A stretch of 17,978 bases of DNA, from positions 28,679-46,656 of the forward strand of contig NWUY0300009574.1 of NCBI GenBank assembly GCA_004151065.3, written 5' to 3'. Shown in pieces: positions 7,450 through 15,730 of the stretch; the first letter of the stretch is position 1; every line of letters starts with the position of its first letter. Both the position numbers and the translations under genes were made by a program. Below the pieces are notes generated by a model. That model had not been told where the DNA came from. It did not search any database and saw only the letters and a program-made list of their open reading frames with translations. Source of the stretch: Larix sibirica (taxonomy: Eukaryota; Streptophyta; Pinopsida; Pinales; Pinaceae).

Positions 7450-9291
7450 CTATATTGCTGTTCTCTGGATTTCAACATTGGTAATCGGCACATTCCTCTG
7501 ATTGACGTCGTATCGGGATGGCGCTGAGTTTTCTTGCTCACGAAACTTGGCATATATATCAGTTCTGTAAAATTGCCTCGTTCTCAAAACAAGAATGCCA
7601 GAAATCAGAGCTCCAAAAAAGGTCACCAGAGTCATAATGATAAACGAAAGCCGAAAGCATTCTTGCCCAGTGCAAGCTGTAATCTGCTTACAATCCGGGA
7701 CAGCTGCACACTGCCTTCCTGCTTCTCGGTCGTACAAGTATCCCACAACTCTGACAGACAAAAGATAAGATCCCAAGGGGCTTGCTGCTGCTCCAAGATT
7801 ATAGAGAGTTGCATAGTACTTGAGACCAAAAAGCTCTGAGATGACAGCAAACAAAACAGGCCATTGAGCTCCAAAACAAAGTCCAATTATAATGGACGCA
7901 ACGTACAAAGAACCAGGAAGAGCGAAGGCTATGAAAATATGCCCTATACAAACAATAAATAAAACTATGGTCATCATCAACGGCCTAGGAAATCTATATC
8001 TCTGGAGAAGGATTTCTGATAAAAAACCAGCAACAACACGGCCTAGAAAATTCCATATGCTGATAAGGGCAACAAAGGTGCTTATATTTTGGTGAGTGTA
8101 TCCAAGAGCTTTCCCAATCTGTCCCATATTATCAATGGCTGCCAGAGTTGATCCAACCCCACAAGTAGTGGCTACAAACAGGATCAGCATATCCATGCTT
8201 ACGAGAGCTTGAGGAATTGTAAAGTCATCTCCTCTTTTGGGGCCTTTGAACAATTTCACAATACGGGATCCAAGAGAAGATCTCACTCTTTTGCTACGAT
8301 TATCAGTATACTCTGTACTGCCCAGCGACTGTCCTTCACTGGGGTAATGTTGGGTTTGGGTTTTCTTCTCTTCATTTTCTTTTGTACGAACAGTGATTTT
8401 GGCATGATCTGCAACTTCAATTTCTACGGTTGAGCGCTCGGCGGAAATCTGCTGCTGCTTTATTTTGTCCATCTCTGCCTTAGCAATCGCCACTAGAGGA
8501 AGAGAAAGGAAAACCACGATAATTGCAACTACGATTCTGTAGCCTGCAACTGAAAAATTCTTTGAGACATTCTCAACCACGATGAGAACCATGAGAAACC
8601 CCGCCAAGCCAAGAGATATGTAGAGAAAATGGTAGAATCGCTTCAGCTCATTTTTCTCTGTGGTCTCCTTTGTAGGACGAACTATGAACATGAAAGTAAT
8701 AGAAACTGCACTGGGCAACCAGCCCTGCAGCAAAATCACTCCAGCAGATGCACTGGCACTATTACCATAAACTGCATGATATATCTGAGTAAACATTGCT
8801 CCACTCAGACCCACAAATCCTTTTAGCATCCCCAGCACAACTCCTCGGCTCTGCGGAAAATTCTTGACACAGGTAACCATCGCTCCTGTGTTGGCAAATG
8901 TCTGCGAATTAGCTCCGATGTACATATACAAATACATCTGCCATAGCATCGGCTTGGAAACTCGTCCGGTCACAGATAGCCATATCATGGAATAGCCACC
9001 TATATTCATGATGGCTCCAACTAAGAGCACAACCCATGGAGGACTGACTTCATTGATTAGACCTGCAACGATCCCAACATTTCCACCCATATCCTTGAAA
9101 AATCCCAAGGTATCCAGCGTGCTCTGGTTATAGCCCAGGGTCGTCTTGATTACTTCTGAGTAAAGGCCAAATATATAAGCGCCACCAGAACAGGACATAA
9201 TAAGAAAGGACACAAACACTACAAACCATCTTCCCTTGGCCACTCTTTTAGCCAAATCAAACATGTCCCTTCCCTCCATTAGCTTCACCAT
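7450..9291 (-). CDS. Nodulin-like / NFD4-type major facilitator membrane protein
   Basis: The single uninterrupted frame encodes 613 residues, typical for this plant family (NUCLEAR FUSION DEFECTIVE 4-like, Nodulin-like PF06813 plus a C-terminal MFS half). An N-terminal half of about residues 20-265 has KGRWFVVF, GGAYIFGLYS (36-45), NFPQSRG (144-150) and GLSGAMFTQIY. A charged, probably cytosolic linker follows (about 271-360). The C-terminal half has WNFLGRV (413-419), GLKYYATLYNLG (from 499) and a loop with cysteines at 528, 534, 540 and 545. About 12 to 14 hydrophobic segments are visible. The frame opens further to a GTG at 9318, but the first ATG after the in-frame TAA (9319-9321) is at 9291, in a strong context (GCAATGG); in-frame ATGs at 9279 and 9264 are alternatives. 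No intron is seen. The substrate is unknown; characterised relatives have been linked to organelle fusion and solute transport. The family call is firm, the function is not. Confidence 0.93.
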   Translation of the reverse strand: MVKLMEGRDMFDLAKRVAKGRWFVVFVSFLIMSCSGGAYIFGLYSEVIKTTLGYNQSTLDTLGFFKDMGGNVGIVAGLINEVSPPWVVLLVGAIMNIGGYSMIWLSVTGRVSKPMLWQMYLYMYIGANSQTFANTGAMVTCVKNFPQSRGVVLGMLKGFVGLSGAMFTQIYHAVYGNSASASAGVILLQGWLPSAVSITFMFIVRPTKETTEKNELKRFYHFLYISLGLAGFLMVLIVVENVSKNFSVAGYRIVVAIIVVFLSLPLVAIAKAEMDKIKQQQISAERSTVEIEVADHAKITVRTKENEEKKTQTQHYPSEGQSLGSTEYTDNRSKRVRSSLGSRIVKLFKGPKRGDDFTIPQALVSMDMLILFVATTCGVGSTLAAIDNMGQIGKALGYTHQNISTFVALISIWNFLGRVVAGFLSEILLQRYRFPRPLMMTIVLFIVCIGHIFIAFALPGSLYVASIIIGLCFGAQWPVLFAVISELFGLKYYATLYNLGAAASPLGSYLLSVRVVGYLYDREAGRQCAAVPDCKQITACTGQECFRLSFIIMTLVTFFGALISGILVLRTRQFYRTDIYAKFREQENSAPSRYDVNQRNVPITNVEIQRTAI

Positions 9292-9548
9292 TGCAACTAA
9301 CAGGAACCAATCTTGCACTTAGAATCGAATTTAGACAAACAGACCTCCCAGAAGTCTATGGGTAGACCAGTGCTCAGCAGAGCTTCTCTCTGTTTTAATC
9401 TCTAGGCTACGACTAAAACATAGCGTGGAAACCCAATAGGAGGATGTCTGAATTGCCAGCAGACTGTTACACACCCATTTTGATCAATGGAATTGGGAAT
9501 GTGAAGTGAGGCTAGCTGAATGAAGTTTGGTAAGGTGAAGTCAAGCCA

Positions 9549-9555
9549 TTTTATA
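9549..9555 (-). promoter_or_regulatory. Candidate TATA box of the transporter gene
   Basis: On the minus strand this reads TATAAAA in the context CTTATAAAATGGC, about 260 bp upstream of the ATG at 9291. That would give a 5' leader of roughly 220-230 nt. AT-rich DNA makes chance matches common. No other promoter motif was recognised. Confidence 0.35.
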
Positions 9556-9736
9556 AGCGTAAGAGGTATAAAAAAAGCTTTTAAACGGATTTGTTAAAAC
9601 ATTTTATAAGTTGGCTACATATACTGTATTACTTATTATTTCTTTTTCAGCAAAAAAAACTATATTTTTGTTATTATTTGAGAATAAAAAATACATCAGT
9701 TTGACACATCATCCAAAATTTATGGTCATCCATAAG

Positions 9737-10032
9737 AATCTATGATACATAATCAAGTCACCCAAACCAAAATTACATTTTGATGGTTTTGACAAGAAGA
9801 CGTAAAACTATAAGTCATATGACAGACAAAATACAGTAAAACTATAAATCATATGAAAGACAAAATACAGTAAAACTATAAGTCATATGACAGACAAAAA
9901 TCTATCATACATAATCAAGTCACCTAAACCAAAATTACATTTTGATAGTTTTGACAAGAAGACGGTAAAACTATAAGTCATATGGCAGACAAAATACAGT
10001 AAAACTATAAATCATATGACAGACAAAATACA
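9737..10032 (+). repeat. Higher-order tandem repeat with 34-bp subunits
   Basis: The array has the structure A-B-B-B-A-B-B. A is about 64 bp (9737-9801 and 9899-9964). B is a 34-bp unit starting GTAAAACTATAAGTCATATG, at 9802-9835, 9836-9869, 9870-9900 (slightly short), 9965-9998 and 9999-10032. The larger period is 162 bp. Copies differ by only a few bases. Most B units contain the palindrome GTCATATGAC or its 8-bp core TCATATGA, so the palindrome recurs in phase every 34 bp. The array lies just upstream of the transporter gene's presumed promoter. Confidence 0.9.
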
Positions 10033-10170
10033 TAGAGCATCACAAAAGGAAGTAAGACAAGTGATGATATAATCGGAGTTTTAAACATATTCTTCTCAAC
10101 ATAATATACTTTCTGCTCCTTCTAAAGCTTCTTTTGATAACAATAAATGTGAGAAATGTGAACTGAGACA

Positions 10171-10187
10171 AAAAAAAAAAAAAAAAT
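10171..10187 (+). repeat. Poly-A tract
   Basis: An uninterrupted run of about 17 A is flanked by GAGAC and TAAGAG. It could be the tail of an old plus-strand retroposed sequence, but no body or target-site duplication was identified. Confidence 0.6.
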
Positions 10188-10373
10188 AAGAGTTCTTTTG
10201 TCCATGAAAGGGATCAATTCCAGAAGTCAATGCGACCCTGTATAAACACCATAGAGCCAACAATTTGGCTTTAGCGTTGAACCCATGTCCACAGTTGGAT
10301 TTGAATTTGAAAAAATGATTTTTGTCAAGCTCGAGGATAACCTAGCAACACATAAACCATCCTGTGTAGCTCC

Positions 10374-10424
10374 ATAGAAAAAACCTAAAAGATGAAGTCA
10401 TAGAAAAAACCTAAAGATGAAGTC
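10374..10424 (+). repeat. 25/26-bp tandem duplication
   Basis: ATAGAAAAAACCTAAAAGAT plus six bases (10374-10399) is repeated immediately at 10400-10424 with one A fewer. It is a simple slippage-type duplication with no sign of function. Confidence 0.9.
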
Positions 10425-10976
10425 ACCACTTCCTGGACTTTGGAAGCACTAAAATCCTCAAACATAATTAATCCATAATAAGTTTCTTATCCTCAAATAT
10501 AAGAGAATTCCTGGTCTTCCATATTCCCATGTAATGGGAATGAATGCAGATAATGGTAATCTACTGTGCTTAGTACAATTCTTGTGCTTTAATGATAGAA
10601 ATTCTGTTCAAAAGATTGATTTACATTTTTTTCAGTCAAAAAATCACTTTTTTGCTATGGAAAGCTAACGACTTACAGAAAATCTCAACAAACTTCTTCA
10701 CTTATCGTGGATAGTAGGTAGAGCAAACCATCAACAATCATCCAAACCAAAAAATTTCTAAACTGAATATTATCAAATTTATTAAACATATGAAAAAAAT
10801 ATAACCAATTTTATTTTTTAGCATTGAAATATTTTCTAGGCCCTCCATTGACTTGGATGCTTCGGTCCTTGTGTTACAGTCAGCGGGGTGTTTGGAAGAG
10901 AAGGTTTGTAAAGGCGAAGGAATCACCATAAACTGAGTATTGGGCAAGGAGGTCAAACTTAAATGAAGTAGTGAAC
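10425..10976. other. Intergenic or LINE 5' leader, no gene seen
   Basis: No frame here resembles a protein. From about 10840 composition becomes more balanced and may be the start of the LINE (5' UTR or N-terminal part of ORF1), but the exact left end could not be placed. Confidence 0.4.
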
Positions 10977-11637
10977 ATGTCAGACTGCACATTGGTGGGA
11001 AGAATGAGGGGAAGGTTTGGACAACAATCCAGAAGGAAGTGGGCGGAAGGAGCTTGGTTGAAGATACTGCGTTACACATCGAAAGCGTATATTTTGGCAC
11101 GGCGTTGGCTTGTTTTTTAACTTTCCAGTCGACAGCACAGGACTCTCAGAAAGTACTGGCTGGAGGTTGGAGTTGGGACTCCTCCCCTTTATTGTTGAAA
11201 CCTTGGACCCCAAGGGTTGATGCACGCAAGGAAAGGATGGACGTACAGTCAGTTTGGGTCCACTTGCGGCCTGGGTTACCCGGGCAGTTCTGGTCCCTAG
11301 ATGCTTTTAAAGCTATGGGGAATGCCCGTGGAGTTCTGGTCCCTAGAAGCTTTTAAATGCCATCTGAGCTTTTACTTGGATGCAGATATTTCTTTTGAAG
11401 ATTTGGGGGTGATGATAATAGCTTGAATTCTTGTTATAATGGACGTCAGGGAGGGCCCGCTAGAAAACATGGAGTCAAGCGTCGCTCATTCAAAATCTTG
11501 ACTACGAGAAAGTGTCTTTACGTTGTAGTTACTGCCATACGTATGGGTATGCAGTGCAAGATTATACTCTTCCCTTCAAGAGGAAAATTCGAGTTAAAAC
11601 TTTGGAGTCCCACCCATGGGGTTATGACATCTCATAA
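10977..11637 (+). pseudogene. LINE ORF1 remnant (DUF4283-like domain and zinc knuckle)
   Basis: The protein is readable across shifted frames. From ATG 10977, SDCTLVGRMRGRF and LARRWLVF match the start of the DUF4283 domain. A frameshift in the T-run 11113-11118 leads into TFQSTAQDSQKVLAGGWSW, LLLKPWTPRV and VWVHLRPGLPGQFWSLDAFKAMGNARG. Later, LDADISFEDLG and MDVREGPLENM continue the family pattern with an internal stop. QNLDYEKVSLRCSYCHTYGY then gives a CX2CX4HX4C knuckle (from 11524) in which the His and the last Cys have both become Tyr. A 25-bp duplication (11287-11311 and 11333-11357) disrupts the domain end. ORF1 proteins of this type bind RNA for LINE retrotransposition; this copy is dead. 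Confidence 0.8.
11287..11357 (+). repeat. 25-bp direct repeat inside LINE ORF1
   Basis: GTTCTGGTCCCTAGATGCTT plus TTAAA (11287-11311) recurs at 11333-11357 with one change, 46 bp away. The second copy falls in a different frame and creates the stop that ends the DUF4283-like frame. Confidence 0.9.
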
Positions 11638-12069
11638 AGGGAATCAGTGTGGGATTGGTCTGTGATTGGAAACCCACCCCTCGAAGATGCAGTTAGGTCG
11701 GTCGTTGTCGTTGGTAGCTTTGTCAAATTTTGGGTCGGTATTGGGGTAAGGGTCGGAGGTGGTTGTCCACCCTCAAGCTCAAGAGATCGGGTCGGCACAA
11801 AAAGAGCCAAACCAGAATAACACGACTTTCTCCATGGAGCTGACAACCTAGGGTAAGCTACTAGGGCTAGTGGGGAAACAATTTTAACTTTTTGAAGAAA
11901 TTAAGGGGACCACGGTGGGGAGCGGTGGAGCTCTTTGGGCTCTGCTATCAATCCACATATAAGAAGGAAAGGGTTGGGAGTCAAATAAGGAAACCCCCTT
12001 TTGTGTAATAATTTTCCTATTCATTTGGGTGCTGAGGAATGAGATGGGAGCACATATAATTTTAGATCT
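11638..12069 (+). other. Probable LINE ORF1 tail, no readable domain
   Basis: This lies between the zinc-knuckle remnant and the left LTR. It contains G-rich, low-complexity sequence (GGTCGG repeats near 11697-11757), as expected of the variable region after the knuckle in plant LINE ORF1. No conserved motif is left. Confidence 0.45.
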
Positions 12070-12386
12070 TGATGTGGTCTTACATATTAATGGGTACCAC
12101 ATGTGGGTAAAGGAAAGGCTCATTTTTTAATTATTGTACTATACTAGTTACTATGTATTTATTATTAAATAATAGAGTTTTATTAATAAGTTTATTTTGA
12201 CAAAGTTCAAGTGGATTTATTGTAATCTTCTATAAAGGCTTCCGCCTCCTAATGCAAATCACTCTTATTATGCTTTCCATTTTGTGTGTTGTATTGTGAG
12301 ATTGTTAGTTCCAAGTTTATTTAGTATTATGGTTTGAGAGGTGTGGCTCAAAGAACTTCTTTTAGCCTCACCTTCCCCTTATTACA
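12070..12386 (+). repeat. 5' LTR
   Basis: The LTR is about 317 bp, proposed to begin TGATGTGG and ending TTACA. It aligns over its length with 14480-14806, sharing TTATTAAATAATAGAG, TTTTGACAAAGT, TTAGTATTATGG and CTCAAAGAACTT. A TATA-like TATAAAG lies at 12231-12237, where LTR promoters are expected. Confidence 0.8.
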
Positions 12387-12393
12387 TATCAAG

Positions 12394-12405
12394 TGGTATC
12401 AGAGC
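12394..12405 (+). other. Primer binding site for initiator-Met tRNA
   Basis: TGGTATCAGAGC matches the complement of the plant initiator-Met tRNA 3' end at all 12 positions and starts 8 bp after the left LTR. It overlaps a perfect 6-bp hairpin, AGAGCA/TGCTCT (12401-12406 and 12412-12417, 5-nt loop). Confidence 0.85.
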
Positions 12406-12420
12406 ATGTTCTGCTCTTGA

Positions 12421-14078
12421 GATGTGATCTTAAAATTTTGTTTTTTTCTTTTCCATTCTCCCATCTCATTTTCCAATATACCTCGTTTAGATCCATCACC
12501 TGTTCTATCAAGAAGCCATCTCCCTTTGTCCATAATCCCTACCACTTCCTTTTTTATGCCCTAGCTCTGTTGTGCCCTAATCTTTACAACCGCTATATCT
12601 TATCATTTTCCTAATCATCACACCTATTGGCTCAAACTCCCCATTTGTTCACCAAACACTAGATCCACTACTCTTACTCAACCCATAATCAACCCAACTA
12701 CTTTCTTTTTCCTTTTCTTCCTCCACGCTCTTATCCCTCATTGTTTATCCCTTTCTCATTTTCTTTTTGGTTGCTTCCTTGCTTTACACTAACCCTATCA
12801 CTGATGACTCTCTCCTTCTACTCCACCTCACTGCCCAACTTGCAGATCGGAGGAAAACCACAAGATCTAGCTACCCAATAACTTTGTCACGTCCCACCCT
12901 CACTCAAATTTCCCTTTTTATTTTTATGTTTAGCTCTTCCATCTTCAAACTTCCACCCACTTGTTTCCTTATCTACCCTTATCTCAACGTGGACACTGCT
13001 TGGACCCCTCTCAAATCTTGTTGTTCCGATTAGCTCCATGGCCTAGTGTTTCCTTCCATCAATGTTATCTCTCCTTTCACCTTTTCTTGTTGATGCCAAT
13101 GCTTTAGATCTACATATCTTTTCTTCACCACTTGCCCATGCATTTCTTTGAATGGGATTTACTGCTACAACCACCAAACAACCTCACACACTTTTCCTTC
13201 ACAACTTCTTGCTTCTCTTCTATTCCCTCCTCTTGGTTGTACCACTCCCAACCCTCCACAAAATCCACAAGTTTTAGGCATTTTTGCTATAGCAGATTCC
13301 TTCTCCCAATCCCACAAGTCTCCTCTATTCTCCCCACTAACTCATCTTACCTTAGCTCCTCCACTTGGTTGTCCACATCCACGACCTCCCATCTCCCTTA
13401 AAAATTTCCAATAATCCTCTTCACTCATATTTTTCCTCAACAATTTTTGGTATTCATTTTCATTACACAGGTTTTAGCTCCACATCCAACGCAGCTCCAG
13501 AATCAATACTTAGCTACCACATATTTTACAACATTATCTTCTCCAAGTTACTATCAAAGTTTCATCATGTTCTCTCCTCTGCATATTTGTGTTGCCAACA
13601 AATCATCCACAATTTGTCTCACCAACATTCTCTCATGCACATTCAATTGTAGATCTGCACTCTTTTTTAATGCATAATTTAGATAGTCAAGTCATTCCAT
13701 CCAGGCCGAGATCTATCGATCTTCTGTTGGCAACCCAACTTTACCTTCAACATCTAGCTTTCATTTGTAGTAGTAGTTCTTTTTCTTTTGCAACAACTCC
13801 AACATGCTTTATATTAACATAATATTCTTCATGCATGCATCTTTATTTGCTTTCAAGCACGGTCCATGGATCAATTCTAGCTTTTGGCTTTCTTTCGCAA
13901 CATCTCAACTGCACACATTGCAAACTCAAAGTCTCATTAATGGAATCAAGCAACAAGCAACAATCAAAGTTATTGTATTTCATAGATGTGCTCGGGTCTC
14001 AACGGCCTCCATGTTGTTCCCAAAGATGTGCTTGGGGTGGCTCCAATCTCCATCTCTCTCTCTTTTAGGGAGTGTTTG
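12421..14078 (+). other. Pyrimidine-rich interior of the LTR element, coding status unknown
   Basis: The plus strand is strongly rich in C and T. Several overlapping frames are open for 70-95 codons and rich in Ser, Thr, Pro, Leu and Phe, but this follows from the base composition. The frame at 13148-13414 contains two similar blocks, PPLGCTTPNPP and PPLGCPHPRPP, and the frame around 13447 reads QVLAPHPTQLQNQY. These may be remnants of a proline-rich protein. No pol motif was found. Confidence 0.4.
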
Positions 14079-14310
14079 CATCAAGTTCCTTTAGCAGATG
14101 TTCCTTCTGACCCAGATCTACGTAGGAACTTTCCTCAACTTCAGCATAACAAGATTGTTTGGATCAGGTTCCTTCGGAGATGTGCCCTCCCACTTCGATC
14201 TATGTAGGCAGCTGCTCAGTTAAGCATTTTTCGAAAGCAACATTCGGATCAGGTTCCTTTGGAGACGTTCCCTCCCACCCTAGTCTATGTAGGAACCTTC
14301 TACCATCGGC
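14079..14310 (+). repeat. Three tandem repeats of about 82-85 bp in the LTR-element interior
   Basis: Units start at about 14079, 14161 and 14246. Each carries a GGATCAGGTTCCTT-like start, then GATGTGCCCTCCCAC and TCTATGTAGGAAC or variants. The second and third are more alike than the first. A separate duplicated phrase, GTGCTTGGGGTGGCTCCA, occurs near 14027-14044 and again, as a one-base variant, near 14345-14360. Confidence 0.75.
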
Positions 14311-14460
14311 AGCTTATATGATTTAGATGTTTAGTATTCAAGGTGCACTTGGGGTGGCTCCACTCTCCATATCCATTATCAAGCAGTGTGCTCGGGATTA
14401 ATTTAGACCTCCATTGCACCGTAGTAATTGTGCTTGTCTCTATGCTTTGAGACTTAAATC

Positions 14461-14479
14461 GGGAGGAGGAAATAAAGGA
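14461..14479 (+). other. Polypurine tract of the LTR element
   Basis: GGGAGGAGGAAATAAAGGA is nearly all purine and directly abuts the TG proposed as the start of the right LTR. It is the expected plus-strand priming site, and its position supports the LTR boundary. Confidence 0.65.
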
Positions 14480-14806
14480 TGCTTTCTGTCTTAAACCAAG
14501 AGGAATTGGGATAACATGTATCCCATGTGGATCAAGGAGAGGCCCACCTCTCCATTATTGCACTCTACTATATATATTATTAAATAATAGAGCTTCATTA
14601 ATGATCTCCTTTTGACAAAGTCCATGTGTACGTATTGTAATCTTATATAAAGGTTTTGAGCTTCATAATGCAAATGACTCATATTCTTCCTTCCAAATTA
14701 TGTGTTCTATTGTGATACTGTTAGTTCTAAGTTTATTTAGTATTATGGATAACTTTGAGAGGTGAGGCTCAAAGAACTTATTTGATCCTCACATCCCACT
14801 ATTACA
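14480..14806 (+). repeat. 3' LTR
   Basis: The LTR is about 327 bp, beginning TGCTTTCTGTC and ending TTACA, the mate of 12070-12386. A TATATAAAGG box at 14644-14653 corresponds to the one in the 5' LTR. The first 30 bp align poorly with the left copy, so the left edge is less certain than the right. Confidence 0.8.
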
Positions 14807-15029
14807 AATCATTCTCATGAGAGGTGTAGGTTTTAACGAAGTCACTAGTGAGAAGGGGCAGGCACGAGTAGGAAATCCCTACTATCTAAAGCACAAGAGA
14901 AAGTAGTTAGTGATGTTTCTTTCAAGAAACAATTCTCAATTTCAGGGTCCCTTAGAGCATTGAATATGCCTTCCAACCTCCAGGGGGTTGAAATGAATAA
15001 CTTGATTCCTTCAACTACATGGGACTAAC

Positions 15030-15730
15030 TACTACACCCAAAATATTTTCTTTAAAACGGGTTATTGATTGTCATAACCCAAATTTGATTTTACTATAAG
15101 AAATTGTGGGGGTCAGGGATTAGATAATCATCTCTTTGAGTTCCCTCTTAAAGAAATCAACATGCATCTTTGTAGATGCAAGAGGTAGGCCTGGGGAAGT
15201 TGTTACTAAGTGGAAATCTAGTACTATTTTAGTCTCTATGACTTGGATTGTTGATTCAGGTCTGGGGGTGGAGTTGTGCTCTCAAGAACTAGATAAGGAC
15301 TTATTAGTGGTTAATATCTATGGACCTTATAGGGAAATGATCCCTTTCTTAGATAACTTACTGAAGAAAAGGTTTATAAGGGATGGAAACTTGATTCTTG
15401 GGGAGCACCTCAACTTTTCAATTATAAATTAGAGGTTTGAGGCTCATCAAATAAGTGTCCTCTCTGAGTTTTTTTTTTTTAAATAGTTGATAGAGGCTAG
15501 GTGATTGGACGTTGAACCTATTAGGATAAAACTTCCTAGATAAATAAAATATTAGGTGAGAAAAAAATCGCCAAAAGACTTAAAGAGATCCTAGTTTTTG
15601 AATACATTCTAGAAGATAACTTTAGGATGAGGTAGTGAGTCAGGTTGGGAGGGGAGTCTGGTCATTTTCCCATTGTTTTGGAGATGGCTAGGGTAGGGAA
15701 AAAACCTCTAGATCCATTTAAAATCAATAA
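15030..15730 (+). pseudogene. LINE ORF2, endonuclease domain remnant
   Basis: The frame pieces match the AP-endonuclease-like (EEP) domain of plant LINEs. They include IDCHNPNLI near the start, then in the frame 15136-15432 GLGVELCSQELDKDLLVVNI followed by YGPYREMIPFLDNLL and LILGEHLNF. After a stop at about 15430 come LDVEPIRIKLPR and RLKEILVFEYILEDNF, then GHFPIVLEMARVGKKPLDPF. Active-site motifs are altered: the usual GGDLN reads GEHLN, and the usual SDH reads SGH. Stops and shifts separate the pieces. In a live element this domain nicks target DNA to prime reverse transcription. Confidence 0.75.

Larger units (their letters stand above)
12070..14806 (+). mobile_element. Non-autonomous LTR retrotransposon nested in the LINE
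   Basis: It has two direct LTRs, a primer binding site next to the left LTR and a purine-rich tract next to the right LTR, all in the right order. The interior (12387-14479) shows no integrase, protease, reverse transcriptase or clear gag, so it fits the large non-autonomous (LARD-like) class. The LTRs differ at many positions with several indels, which indicates an old insertion. The bases next to the ends (GATCT on the left, AATCA on the right) do not form a clear target-site duplication, so the ends may be off by a few bases or the duplication has decayed. Confidence 0.8.

Noticed and set aside
7534-8826. Several plus-strand and alternative-frame open frames inside the transporter gene
   Set aside because: They are antisense or frame shadows of the well-supported minus-strand gene.
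9292-9318. Nine-residue N-terminal extension of the transporter starting at GTG
   Set aside because: A plant nuclear gene would normally start at ATG. The ATG at 9291 has a strong context and is the first after an in-frame stop.
10171-10187. Poly-A tract as the 3' end of a processed pseudogene
   Set aside because: No coding body was recognised upstream and no flanking direct repeat was found.
12767-13822. Overlapping plus-strand frames in the LTR-element interior as separate genes
   Set aside because: Several frames overlap the same DNA with Ser/Thr/Pro/Leu-rich composition dictated by the pyrimidine bias. None has a recognisable domain.
12065-14811. Target-site duplication of the LTR element
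   Set aside because: The flanks GATCT and AATCA do not match, and shifting the ends by a few bases gave no convincing 5-bp repeat.
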